A program made the translations under genes and the position numbers. DNA of 6,559 nucleotides from DATAAM01 sp036260075 (GTDB taxonomy: Bacteria > Actinomycetota > Acidimicrobiia > Acidimicrobiales > JAHWLA01), in assembly GCA_036260075.1 (NCBI GenBank), contig DATAAM010000072.1, positions 1 through 6,559 of the forward strand, written 5' to 3'. Of this stretch, positions 1 through 6,559 are shown one piece after another; the stretch's first letter is position 1, and each line of letters starts with the position of its first letter. The notes below the pieces were generated by a model. It ran no database searches. It was given only the letters and a program-made list of their open reading frames with translations, and was not told the origin of the DNA.

Positions 1-1
1 G

Positions 2-232
2 GTGATCGAGGTGGTCACCGATCCTCGTGGTCGCTTCCTGTGGACGGTTGCCTGGGGTCGACCCGGACGACACGACTGGCAGGCCGTGCTGGCGTGGGCG
101 TTCGACGCCGACGAGGCCCTCGCGACCGTTCGGGAAGCGCACCCCGACCGTCCGCCGCCGCAGTACGCGGTGCAGGCGTCGGCCCACACCGTGCGCGAGG
201 TCGTGGCAGGAACGTCGACGGCGCTCGGCTGA
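2..232 (+). CDS. Small hypothetical protein, possibly 5'-truncated by the window edge
   Basis: I do not recognise this protein. The frame opens with GTG at base 2 and reads 76 residues to a TGA. Only one base lies upstream, so the GTG may be the true start or an internal valine. The product is rich in Trp (four in the first 35 residues) and has an acidic-alanine helix-like middle (FDADEALATVREAHP, about residues 36-50), followed by a proline run and a Val/Ala-rich tail. No signal peptide, membrane segment or Cys-based metal site is visible. Most codons end in G or C, as in the neighbours, although the first 20 codons contain several T-ending ones. It runs towards the minus-strand HAD gene and stops just before a long hairpin, which fits a real gene end. 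A chance open frame in GC-rich DNA cannot be excluded. Confidence 0.55.
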   Translation: MIEVVTDPRGRFLWTVAWGRPGRHDWQAVLAWAFDADEALATVREAHPDRPPPQYAVQASAHTVREVVAGTSTALG

Positions 233-235
233 AGT

Positions 236-276
236 CGGAGGCGGAATGGTCCGCTGAGCGGACCGTTTCGCCTCCG
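236..276. terminator. Long hairpin between convergent genes, probable bidirectional terminator
   Basis: Bases 236-254 and 258-276 form an uninterrupted 19-bp stem around a TGA loop when transcribed from the plus strand, with two G-U wobbles (244/268 and 247/265). On the minus-strand transcript the same two positions become A-C mismatches, so the structure is stronger for the plus-strand gene. It lies between the stop of the small plus-strand gene (232) and the stop of the HAD gene (278). No T-tract follows on either side, so it would be a non-canonical GC-rich terminator or a 3'-end stabiliser. Confidence 0.75.
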
Positions 277-277
277 G

Positions 278-1006
278 TCAGCCGATGCCGAGCGCCGCCG
301 GAAGCTCCGAGTGGTGGGCGATGACGTGGTGGGCCTCGGGCTCCGGCTGTGACGTGTCGTCGCTGACGCCGGTGTAGCGCACGGCGATCATCCCCATGTC
401 GAGCGCACCCGCCACGTCGGTGCGGCGGATGTCGCCCACGTGGGCCACCCGCTCGGGCACGGGGTCGCCCAACCCCTCCAGCGCGTGGCGGAAGATCACC
501 GGCGACGGCTTGTAGTGGCCCACCTCGTCGGAGAACGACCAGTGGTCGAACAGCGGCAGCAGCCCGTGCTTGATGAGGTGCTCCCGCAGCGTGGCCGACG
601 GCGTCATGCCGACGTCGCAGATGATCCCCAGCTTGATGCCCGCGTCCTTCAAGGCGTGCAGCACCTCGGCGGCGCCCTCGGTGGGGTGCAACTCGGCGTC
701 CTCGCCCGCCCGGCCGAACGCCTCCACCAGCTCGGCCCGCACGGCAGGCGGCACGTCGAAGCCCAGGCGTTCGATGATCTCCTCCGCCGCCTGCGCCGCC
801 TGGTACTGCTGGTTGGCGGTCCACGACTCCACGTAGCGCTTCCACGCTGCGTCGAACTCCATCTCGAGCCGTTCCCGCTCGCACGCGAAGCCGACATCCT
901 CGAGGATCCCCGTCCACGCCTCCAGCCGCTTGCCGCGCAGGTGGCCGCGGTCCTCGTAGATGAGCGTGTTCCAGAAGTCGAAGGTGACGGCCTCCACGGC
1001 GCTCAA
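278..1006 (-). CDS. HAD-superfamily hydrolase with a DFW motif I
   Basis: A 242-residue protein with the haloacid-dehalogenase fold plan: motif I TFDFWNTL (nucleophile D10), a helical cap at about residues 20-105, a motif II region LGIICDVG (126-133), motif III lysine K166 in HYKPSP, and motif IV HVGDIRRTD with D192 and D197. The length fits small HAD phosphatases or dehalogenases. The second Asp of the usual DxD is W12, and the usual motif II Ser/Thr appears to be C130 or D131, so phosphatase activity should not be assumed; the substrate is unknown. I chose TTG at 1006, whose TTGA overlaps the malic enzyme stop and which has GAGGG (1016-1020) nine bases upstream. GTG at 997 is an alternative start. 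It is probably co-transcribed and translationally coupled with the malic enzyme gene. The gene stops two bases past the convergent hairpin. Confidence 0.88.
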   Translation of the reverse strand: MSAVEAVTFDFWNTLIYEDRGHLRGKRLEAWTGILEDVGFACERERLEMEFDAAWKRYVESWTANQQYQAAQAAEEIIERLGFDVPPAVRAELVEAFGRAGEDAELHPTEGAAEVLHALKDAGIKLGIICDVGMTPSATLREHLIKHGLLPLFDHWSFSDEVGHYKPSPVIFRHALEGLGDPVPERVAHVGDIRRTDVAGALDMGMIAVRYTGVSDDTSQPEPEAHHVIAHHSELPAALGIG

Positions 1007-2400
1007 CGGACGACGCCCTCGGTCACCGCCGCGGCCGCCACCGCCGAGGCGACCAGCTCCACCACCCGCTTGTTGAACACGCTGGGCACGATGTAGCCGG
1101 GCGACAGCTCCTCCTCGGGCACCGCCGAGGCGATGGCGTCGGCGGCCGCCTGCTTCATGCCCTCGGTGATGGTGCGCGCCCCGGCGTCCAGCGCCCCCCG
1201 GAAGATGCCGGGGAAGCACAGCACGTTGTTGATCTGGTTGGGGTAGTCGCTGCGACCGGTGGCCATCACGGCCACGAGGCCCTCCGCCTCCTCCGGCATG
1301 ATCTCGGGGACGGGGTTGGCCAGCGCGAACACGATCGGGTCGTGGTGCATCACCCGCAGGTCGTCGCGCAGCAGCAGCCCCGGCCCGCTCACGCCGATGA
1401 ACACGTCGGCGCCCGGGATCACCTCGTGCAACGAGCCCCGACGGTGATCGGGGTTGGAGTGCTCGGCCATCCACTGCTTCGACGCGTCGAGGTCGGGCCG
1501 GCCTTCGTAGATGGCGCCCTTGCGGTCGACGCCGATGATGTCGGTGACGCCCGCCTGCAGCAGCATCTTGGTGATCGCCACCCCCGCAGCACCCACGCCC
1601 GACATGACGACCTTCAGGTCCTCCAGGCGCTTGTCGACCACCTTGAGCGCGTTGCGCAAGGCGGCCAGCACCACCACGGCGGTGCCGTGCTGGTCGTCGT
1701 GGAACACAGGGATGTCGAGGTTGGCCTTCAGCCGCTCCTCCACCTCGAAGCAGCGAGGGGCGGCCACGTCCTCCAGATTGATCCCGCCGAACACGGGCTC
1801 GATGCGCTCCACCGTCTCGATGAGCTCGTCGGCCGTCTTGGCCCGCACGCAGACGGGGAAGGCGTCGATGCCCGCGAACTCCTTGAAGAGCATGGCCTTG
1901 CCCTCCATCACGGGCAGGGCGGCGGCAGGCCCGATGTCGCCGAGGCCCAGCACGGCGGTGCCGTCGGTGACGATGGCGACGGAGTTCGCCTTGATCGTGA
2001 ATCGGTGGACCTGCTCGGGGTCGCCCTCGATCGCCTGGCACACGCGGGCCACCCCCGGCGTGTAGGCCATGGAGAGGTCTTCGCGGCTCGTGAGCGGCGC
2101 CTTGGAGCGCACCTCGATCTTGCCGCCCTCGTGCATGAGGAACGTGCGGTCGAGGCAGCTGCGCACGGCCATGCCGTCGAGTGCCTCGACGGCAGCGCGG
2201 ATGCGGTCGACGTGCTCGTCGTCGACCGCGAACACCGTCACGTCACGGACGATGCGGTCCCCCGTCGCCTCGACGATGTCGAGGGCGGAGATGTTGCCCC
2301 CCGCTTCGCCGATGGCGGTGGCCAGTCGGCCCAGGTTGCCCGGCTTGTTCTCTATTTCGACTCGGAGGCTGACGGAGTAGCTGGCGTTGGGCGTGCGCAT
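1003..2400 (-). CDS. Malic enzyme with N-terminal ACT domain
   Basis: This 465-residue cytosolic enzyme oxidatively decarboxylates malate to pyruvate and CO2 with reduction of NAD(P). An ACT domain occupies about residues 8-80 (LRVEIENKPGNLGRLATAIG, then GGNIS). The malic domain follows with YTPGVA (catalytic Y113), TDGTAVLGLGDIG, MEGKAMLFK (K168), metal-binding E210/D211 in NLEDVAAP, and D236 in HDDQHGTA. The Rossmann domain shows GVGAAGVAI (268-276), an Asp (D292) at the end of the next strand, ANPVPEI, and NQINNVLCFPGIFRGALD near the C-terminus. D292 is compatible with NAD use but does not settle the cofactor. The catalytic part has the short bacterial malic enzyme length. The ACT domain suggests control by a small ligand, often an amino acid; the ligand cannot be read here. 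A TANNNT element close to the ATG suggests its own leaderless promoter. The HAD gene follows with a 4-nt overlap. Confidence 0.95.
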   Translation of the reverse strand: MRTPNASYSVSLRVEIENKPGNLGRLATAIGEAGGNISALDIVEATGDRIVRDVTVFAVDDEHVDRIRAAVEALDGMAVRSCLDRTFLMHEGGKIEVRSKAPLTSREDLSMAYTPGVARVCQAIEGDPEQVHRFTIKANSVAIVTDGTAVLGLGDIGPAAALPVMEGKAMLFKEFAGIDAFPVCVRAKTADELIETVERIEPVFGGINLEDVAAPRCFEVEERLKANLDIPVFHDDQHGTAVVVLAALRNALKVVDKRLEDLKVVMSGVGAAGVAITKMLLQAGVTDIIGVDRKGAIYEGRPDLDASKQWMAEHSNPDHRRGSLHEVIPGADVFIGVSGPGLLLRDDLRVMHHDPIVFALANPVPEIMPEEAEGLVAVMATGRSDYPNQINNVLCFPGIFRGALDAGARTITEGMKQAAADAIASAVPEEELSPGYIVPSVFNKRVVELVASAVAAAAVTEGVVR

Positions 2401-2409
2401 GACGCCCCG

Positions 2410-2415
2410 AACCTA
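2410..2415 (-). promoter_or_regulatory. Candidate -10 element for a near-leaderless malic enzyme transcript
   Basis: On the minus strand TAGGTT matches the actinobacterial TANNNT -10 pattern and ends nine bases before the malic enzyme ATG at 2400. Transcription would then begin at, or a few bases before, the start codon. The leader has only a weak GGGG and no clear Shine-Dalgarno sequence, which agrees with a leaderless mRNA. No good -35 is visible; that region falls inside the adjacent hairpin. Confidence 0.45.
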
Positions 2416-2446
2416 CAACGGCGTCGGCACGCACCCGACGCCGTCG
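2416..2446 (-). terminator. Hairpin downstream of the bldC-like gene
   Basis: Bases 2416-2427 and 2435-2446 form a 12-bp GC-rich stem with a 7-base loop. In the minus-strand transcript it is continuous with one G-U pair (2417/2445); in the plus-strand transcript that pair is an A-C mismatch. It starts eight bases past the bldC-like stop, where a terminator is expected. There is no U-tract. Its far arm directly abuts the putative -10 of the malic enzyme gene. Confidence 0.6.
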
Positions 2447-2454
2447 GAGGCACG

Positions 2455-2652
2455 TCAGGCCTGCTCGTGCTCCATCTGCTCGAGGCAGCGCCGGATCTCG
2501 GATGCCCGGAAGCGCCGGTGCCCGCCGAGCGTGCGGATCGCTGTGATCTTCCCCGCACGGGCCCACCGGGTGACGGTCTTGGGGTTCACCCGGAAGAGAG
2601 CAGCCACTTCCGCGGGCGTGAGGAGTGCGTCGGGTTGGTTCTGATCGGCCAT
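2455..2652 (-). CDS. bldC: BldC-family MerR-like DNA-binding regulator
   Basis: A 65-residue protein consisting almost entirely of a MerR-type winged helix-turn-helix: LLTPAEVAALF (10-20), RVNPKTVTRWARAGKI (21-36) and the wing TLGGHRRFRASEI (41-53), then a short charged tail. This closely resembles Streptomyces BldC, which is about the same length, lacks an effector domain and binds direct repeats as head-to-tail oligomers; there it controls developmental genes. Whether this organism differentiates cannot be told, so the symbol marks family rather than proven role. The frame stays open upstream, but ATG at 2652 fits the family N-terminus and has GGAAGGG (2661-2667) eight bases before it. The gene sits alone between the purF-purM-regulator block and the malic enzyme gene, with a candidate promoter upstream and a hairpin downstream, so it is probably monocistronic. 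Confidence 0.93.
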   Translation of the reverse strand: MADQNQPDALLTPAEVAALFRVNPKTVTRWARAGKITAIRTLGGHRRFRASEIRRCLEQMEHEQA

Positions 2653-2660
2653 CGGGGCAT

Positions 2661-2667
2661 CCCTTCC
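2661..2667 (-). promoter_or_regulatory. Ribosome binding site fixing the bldC-like start
   Basis: GGAAGGG on the minus strand, followed by eight bases and then the ATG at 2652. It supports this start over the longer open frame that continues upstream through the intergenic region. Confidence 0.6.
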
Positions 2668-2690
2668 GAATGTGTCCCTTTCGTGCCTTG

Positions 2691-2719
2691 AAGGTACGGG
2701 CGGTCCGTATCGGCGTCGA
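2691..2719 (-). promoter_or_regulatory. Candidate promoter of the bldC-like gene
   Basis: On the minus strand, a TTGACG-like TCGACG (2714-2719) is followed after 17 bases by TACCTT (2691-2696), a TANNNT -10. Transcription would start near 2684, leaving a leader of about 30 nt that includes the GGAAGGG ribosome binding site. An imperfect 8-1-8 dyad (2682-2698, one mismatch) covers the -10, and a second short dyad TACGG-N5-CCGTA (2695-2709) covers the spacer. Either could be an operator. The assignment is by eye only. Confidence 0.45.
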
Positions 2720-2742
2720 TGGCCCGATGGAGTCATATTTCG

Positions 2743-2758
2743 TAGTCCGACCGGACTA
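2743..2758. repeat. 7-2-7 inverted repeat after the response regulator gene
   Basis: TAGTCCG, two bases, CGGACTA: a perfect 7-bp dyad starting 11 bases downstream of the response regulator stop (minus-strand direction). As RNA it could fold as a 6-bp stem with a GGTC tetraloop, a weak terminator for the purF-purM-regulator block. As DNA it looks like a dimeric operator about 25 bp upstream of the bldC-like -35. An AT-rich patch (about 2731-2745) sits beside it, which is unusual for this window. Confidence 0.45.
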
Positions 2759-2768
2759 GTCATCGGCC

Positions 2769-3188
2769 TCACACAGCGGGCGAGATGCGCTCCAGGCGTG
2801 CTCGGCGATGGGCCTCCAGCTGCTCTGGCGAGAGGGCGACCACTTCCTGCACCAAGGTCGCGAGGCGGGCCGGGCTGAACGGCTTGGTGAGGTAGTCGAC
2901 GGCGCCCAGCTCGATGGCCCGGGTCACGTCGCGGTCGGACGACTTGGCCGACACCACGATGACCCGGGGCGGGTAGGTGATCCGGGGCAGTGCCTCCAGC
3001 ACGCCCCACCCGTCCATCACCGGCATCATCACGTCGAGCAGCATGAGGTCGAAGCGGTCGTCGGCGATGCGCCGGAGGGCGGTCTCGCCGTCGGCGGCCA
3101 AGGCGGTCTCGAAGCCGTCGGCCTCCAGGTTCACCCGCAGCATCAGCAGGATGTCGGGCTCGTCGTCGACGATCAGCACCCTCGTCAC
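2769..3188 (-). CDS. Single-domain (stand-alone receiver) response regulator
   Basis: A 139-residue CheY-like receiver: VLIVDDE with acidic D8/D9, phospho-acceptor D52 in LLDVMMP, signalling Ser S80 after VIVV, aromatic switch Y99 and conserved K102 in DYLTKPF. All phosphorylation residues are present, so it should be phosphorylated by a histidine kinase encoded elsewhere. There is no DNA-binding or enzymatic output domain; the chain ends with a basic helix-like extension (about 120-135, AHRRARLERI). It probably acts by protein contact or as a phosphorelay intermediate. The start is GTG at 3188, whose GTGA overlaps the purM stop and which has a good ribosome binding site GGAGGG (3195-3200) six bases upstream. 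The longer open frame upstream is out-of-frame purM. Co-transcription with purF-purM looks likely; the functional link is unknown. Confidence 0.94.
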   Translation of the reverse strand: MTRVLIVDDEPDILLMLRVNLEADGFETALAADGETALRRIADDRFDLMLLDVMMPVMDGWGVLEALPRITYPPRVIVVSAKSSDRDVTRAIELGAVDYLTKPFSPARLATLVQEVVALSPEQLEAHRRARLERISPAV

Positions 3189-4235
3189 GTCGAGCCCTCC
3201 AACCGCACTGCGCCCCGGCCTCGCGCGACCTCCCCGATGCGGACGGCGTAGTGGCCGCGCTCGCGCAGCACGTCGATGGCCCGGAACGCGTCGCTCGGCG
3301 GCACCGCCACGATCATGCCAATGCCCAGGTTGAAGACGCGCGCCATCTCCTCGTCGTCCACGCCGCCGAGGCGTTGCAGCTCGACGAACACGCGGGGCAC
3401 CTCCCACGAGCTCCGGTCCACGACCGCATCACGGTCGTCGCCCAACAGACGGACGAGGTTGCCGGGGATGCCGCCGCCCGTGATGTGGGCGACGCCGTGC
3501 ACGTCGACCGCCCGCCGCAGGGCCAGGATCGCGGGCGCGTAGACCACGGACGGCTCCAACAGCTCGTCGGCCACCGTGTGGTGCGCGCCCTCCCACGGCG
3601 GGTCGTCGAGGCCGAGGCCCGCCACGTCGAAGAGCACGCGGCGGGCCAGCGAGTAGCCGTTGGAGCGGAGGCCCGGTGTGGGCAGGCCGATGAGCACGTC
3701 GCCGGGCGTGAGGCGCTCGCCGGTGATCAACTGGTCGCGCTCGGCCACGCCGACCGCGAAGCCCACCAGGTCGAACTCGCCCGGTTCCATGGCCCCCGGA
3801 TGCTCCGCCATCTCGCCGCCGATGAGCGCGCAGCCGGCAGACCGACAGCCGCGGGCCACGCCCTCCACGAGCTGGTCGATGTGGTCGGGGTCGAGGCGAC
3901 CGACGGCGATGTAGTCGAGGAAGAAGAGGGGCTCGGCGCCCTGGCACACGATGTCGTCCACGCACATGGCGACCAGGTCGATGCCGATGGTGGTGAACCG
4001 GCCTGCCGCCTTCGCCACCAGTGCCTTGGTGCCCACGCCGTCGGTGGAGCTGACGAGCACGGGCTCGCGGTAGCGATCGGAGGGAAAGGCGAACAGCCCG
4101 CCGAAGCCGCCGATGTCGCCGATGACCTCGGGCCGCATGGTGGAGCGCACGTGCGACTTGATGCGCTCGACGGCCTCCTCCCCCGCTGCGATGTCGACGC
4201 CCGCGTCGGCGTAGGTCAGGCGCTTCTGGACGGCG

Positions 4236-4255
<20 letters not shown>
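3185..4255 (-). CDS. purM: Phosphoribosylformylglycinamidine cyclo-ligase (AIR synthetase)
   Basis: PurM uses ATP to close formylglycinamidine ribonucleotide into 5-aminoimidazole ribonucleotide, the fifth step of purine synthesis, in the cytosol. The 356 residues match the family length. Visible signatures are YADAGVD (15-21), GGFGGLF (49-55), STDGVGTK (70-77, nucleotide-binding), GIDLVAMCVDD (91-101), GGEMAEHPG (146-154), HITGGGIPGN (257-266) and FNLGIGM (308-314). ATG at 4255 begins MSEPRGDA directly ahead of the conserved YADAGV stretch; the upstream in-frame extension of 27 residues is an out-of-frame translation of the purF end and looks unlike the family. It overlaps purF by 20 nt, implying one transcript and coupled translation. 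No strong ribosome binding site precedes its ATG, in keeping with coupling. Its stop overlaps the response regulator start. Confidence 0.98.
3195..3200 (-). promoter_or_regulatory. Ribosome binding site for the response regulator inside purM
   Basis: GGAGGG on the minus strand lies within the last purM codons, six bases before the GTG at 3188. It is the clearest Shine-Dalgarno match in the window and decides the short GTG start, showing that the regulator is set up for translation from the purM message. Confidence 0.7.
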
Positions 4256-5681
<1,426 letters not shown>

Positions 5682-5688
5682 GGTGCCA

Positions 5689-5694
5689 TAGCCT
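5689..5694 (+). promoter_or_regulatory. Candidate -10 element for a leaderless PHP-gene transcript
   Basis: TAGCCT matches TANNNT and ends seven bases before the GTG at 5702, the spacing expected if transcription starts on the start codon. No Shine-Dalgarno sequence lies between, which supports a leaderless mRNA. TTCACG (5668-5673) is a weak -35 candidate with a short 15-base spacer. The element lies in the 20-bp gap to purF, so any factor bound here could affect both genes. Confidence 0.5.
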
Positions 5695-5701
5695 GCGCGC
5701 G

Positions 5702-6523
5702 GTGATCGATCTTCACACGCACTCCAACGTCTCGGACGGCTCCGACACTCCCGCGCAGGTCGCGGAGCTGGCCGCGGCGGCGGGGTGCACGGCGTTCGCG
5801 CTCACCGATCACGACCGGCTCGACGGCGTGCCCGAGGCCGCTCGAGTGGCGGGGGCAATCGGCGTGCGGCTGGTGCCCGGGTGCGAGATCTCGTGCGAGT
5901 GGTCCCCGGGGACGATGCACGTGCTCGTGTACTTCGTGGAGCCGGGCGAGGGGCCGCTGCAGGACGAGCTCGTGCGCCTCCAGCGGGCGCGGGACGCGCG
6001 CAACGAGCGCATGTGCGAGGTGCTCGGCATCCCCTACGACGAGCTGCTGGCCGAGGCGGGCGGCATCGGCGCCGGGCGGCCGCACGCGGCGGCGATCCTC
6101 GTGCGGCGGGGGACAGCGGAGTCGATCCCCGACGCCTTCGAGCGCTTCCTGGCCAAGGGCAAGCCCGGCTACGTCGAGAAGGAGCGGTTGGCGCCCGCGG
6201 AGGCGGCCCGGCTGGCCCGGGCGTCGGGGGGCGTGGCGGTGCTGGCCCACCCGTTCTCGTTGGGGCTGGAGCCCGCCGCCCTCGACGGGGCCGTGGCCGA
6301 GCTGGCCGCGATGGGGTTCGCGGGCCTGGAGGCGGTGTACGGCGGCTACCTGCCGGAGGACCGGGCCGGGCTCGTGGCGCTGGCCGAGCGGCACGGGATG
6401 GTGGCAACGGGCGGGTCCGATCACCACGGCGCCTACAAGCCCAACCTCACCGTCGGCACCGGACGGGGCGACCTCGACGTGCCCGACTCGGTGCTCGACG
6501 ACCTCGCCGCCCGCCGACCCTGA
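5702..6523 (+). CDS. PHP-domain phosphoesterase of the YciV/RNase AM type
   Basis: A 273-residue PHP metallo-phosphoesterase. The metal ligands of the family are all visible: H5 and H7 in DLHTHS, D12, H37 in LTDHD, E62 in PGCEIS, H73, H183 in LAHPFS, and D240 and H242 in GSDHHG. The middle carries the GRPHAA signature (125-130) and FERFLAKGKPGYV (146-158), typical of the branch containing E. coli YciV/RNase AM, which removes phosphate from 3',5'-bisphosphonucleotides and trims RNA 5' ends. Histidinol phosphatase or a polymerase-associated PHP domain is less likely given this insert. Exact substrate is inference. GTG at 5702 is firmly set because the DLHTHS motif must start the barrel. It diverges from purF with 20 bp between starts, which fits a nucleotide-recycling role. 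No signal peptide is seen. Confidence 0.93.
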   Translation: MIDLHTHSNVSDGSDTPAQVAELAAAAGCTAFALTDHDRLDGVPEAARVAGAIGVRLVPGCEISCEWSPGTMHVLVYFVEPGEGPLQDELVRLQRARDARNERMCEVLGIPYDELLAEAGGIGAGRPHAAAILVRRGTAESIPDAFERFLAKGKPGYVEKERLAPAEAARLARASGGVAVLAHPFSLGLEPAALDGAVAELAAMGFAGLEAVYGGYLPEDRAGLVALAERHGMVATGGSDHHGAYKPNLTVGTGRGDLDVPDSVLDDLAARRP

Positions 6524-6550
6524 CCCCCATTTTCTCCGTTCTGGTGGGGG
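6524..6550 (+). terminator. Weak hairpin after the PHP gene
   Basis: CCCCCA (6524-6529) pairs with TGGGGG (6545-6550), extendable by two T-G pairs, around an 11-base loop that contains a T-rich run. It starts directly after the stop codon. No T-tract follows in the visible bases, so terminator function is tentative. The stretch is non-coding as far as the window shows and less GC-rich than the genes, so it may instead belong to a dispersed repeat cut by the window edge. Confidence 0.35.
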
Positions 6551-6559
6551 ATTCACGCG

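Noticed and set aside
15..917. A 300-codon minus-strand open frame covering the small plus-strand gene, the hairpin and much of the HAD gene
   Set aside because: It crosses the convergent junction and is an Arg/Gly/Ala-rich out-of-frame reading of the HAD gene.
1007..2041. A longer minus-strand frame that would fuse about 345 residues to the HAD protein N-terminus
   Set aside because: The extra part is an out-of-frame reading of the malic enzyme gene, rich in Arg/Gly/His/Pro and unlike any HAD extension; the TTG at 1006 has its own ribosome binding site.
1342..2691. A 449-codon plus-strand open frame across the malic enzyme and bldC-like genes
   Set aside because: It spans two genuine minus-strand genes and their spacer, with low-complexity His/Asp/Arg-rich product, so it is a GC-driven shadow.
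2653..3009. N-terminal extension of the bldC-like frame into the response regulator gene
   Set aside because: It is out-of-frame regulator sequence plus the intergenic promoter region; BldC-family proteins are about 65-70 residues and ATG 2652 has a ribosome binding site.
5801..6410. Minus-strand open frames opposite the PHP gene
   Set aside because: Pro/Arg/Ala-rich low-complexity products opposite a gene with all nine metal ligands intact.

Overview
The window is very GC-rich (roughly 70% by eye), with strong G/C bias at third codon positions and tightly packed genes. A BldC-family small DNA-binding protein, an ACT-domain malic enzyme, a GTG/TTG/ATG mix of starts and TANNNT -10 elements placed just before start codons all point to an actinobacterium. 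A deep lineage such as Acidimicrobiia is my guess, not something the sequence proves.

Layout: a small plus-strand hypothetical gene (2-232, possibly cut at the left edge) converges on a minus-strand block, with a long hairpin between them (236-276). Read in its own direction (right to left), the minus-strand block begins with purF (4236-5681) and purM (3185-4255), which overlap by 20 nt. A stand-alone response regulator (2769-3188) follows, whose GTG overlaps the purM stop by 4 nt. After a 116-bp spacer holding a small inverted repeat and a plausible promoter comes bldC-like (2455-2652). A 54-bp spacer then carries a hairpin and a -10 element. An ACT-domain malic enzyme (1003-2400) and a HAD-family hydrolase (278-1006), overlapping by 4 nt, end the block. 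At the right, a YciV/RNase AM-type PHP phosphoesterase (5702-6523) diverges from purF with only 20 bp between the two start codons. The last 36 bases are non-coding and contain a weak hairpin.

Functionally this is mostly core metabolism. PurF and PurM catalyse the first and fifth steps of de novo purine synthesis, and the PHP enzyme probably recycles nucleotide phosphates or RNA ends. Malic enzyme links malate to pyruvate and may be allosterically controlled through its ACT domain. Two regulators sit between these modules: a single-domain receiver translationally coupled to purM, and a BldC-like protein with its own spacer. I see no mobile element, CRISPR array, RNA gene or defence system. 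The more interesting points are the regulator coupled to purine synthesis, the compact promoter/terminator arrangements, and the atypical HAD motifs. No gene-free stretch exceeds about 120 bases.
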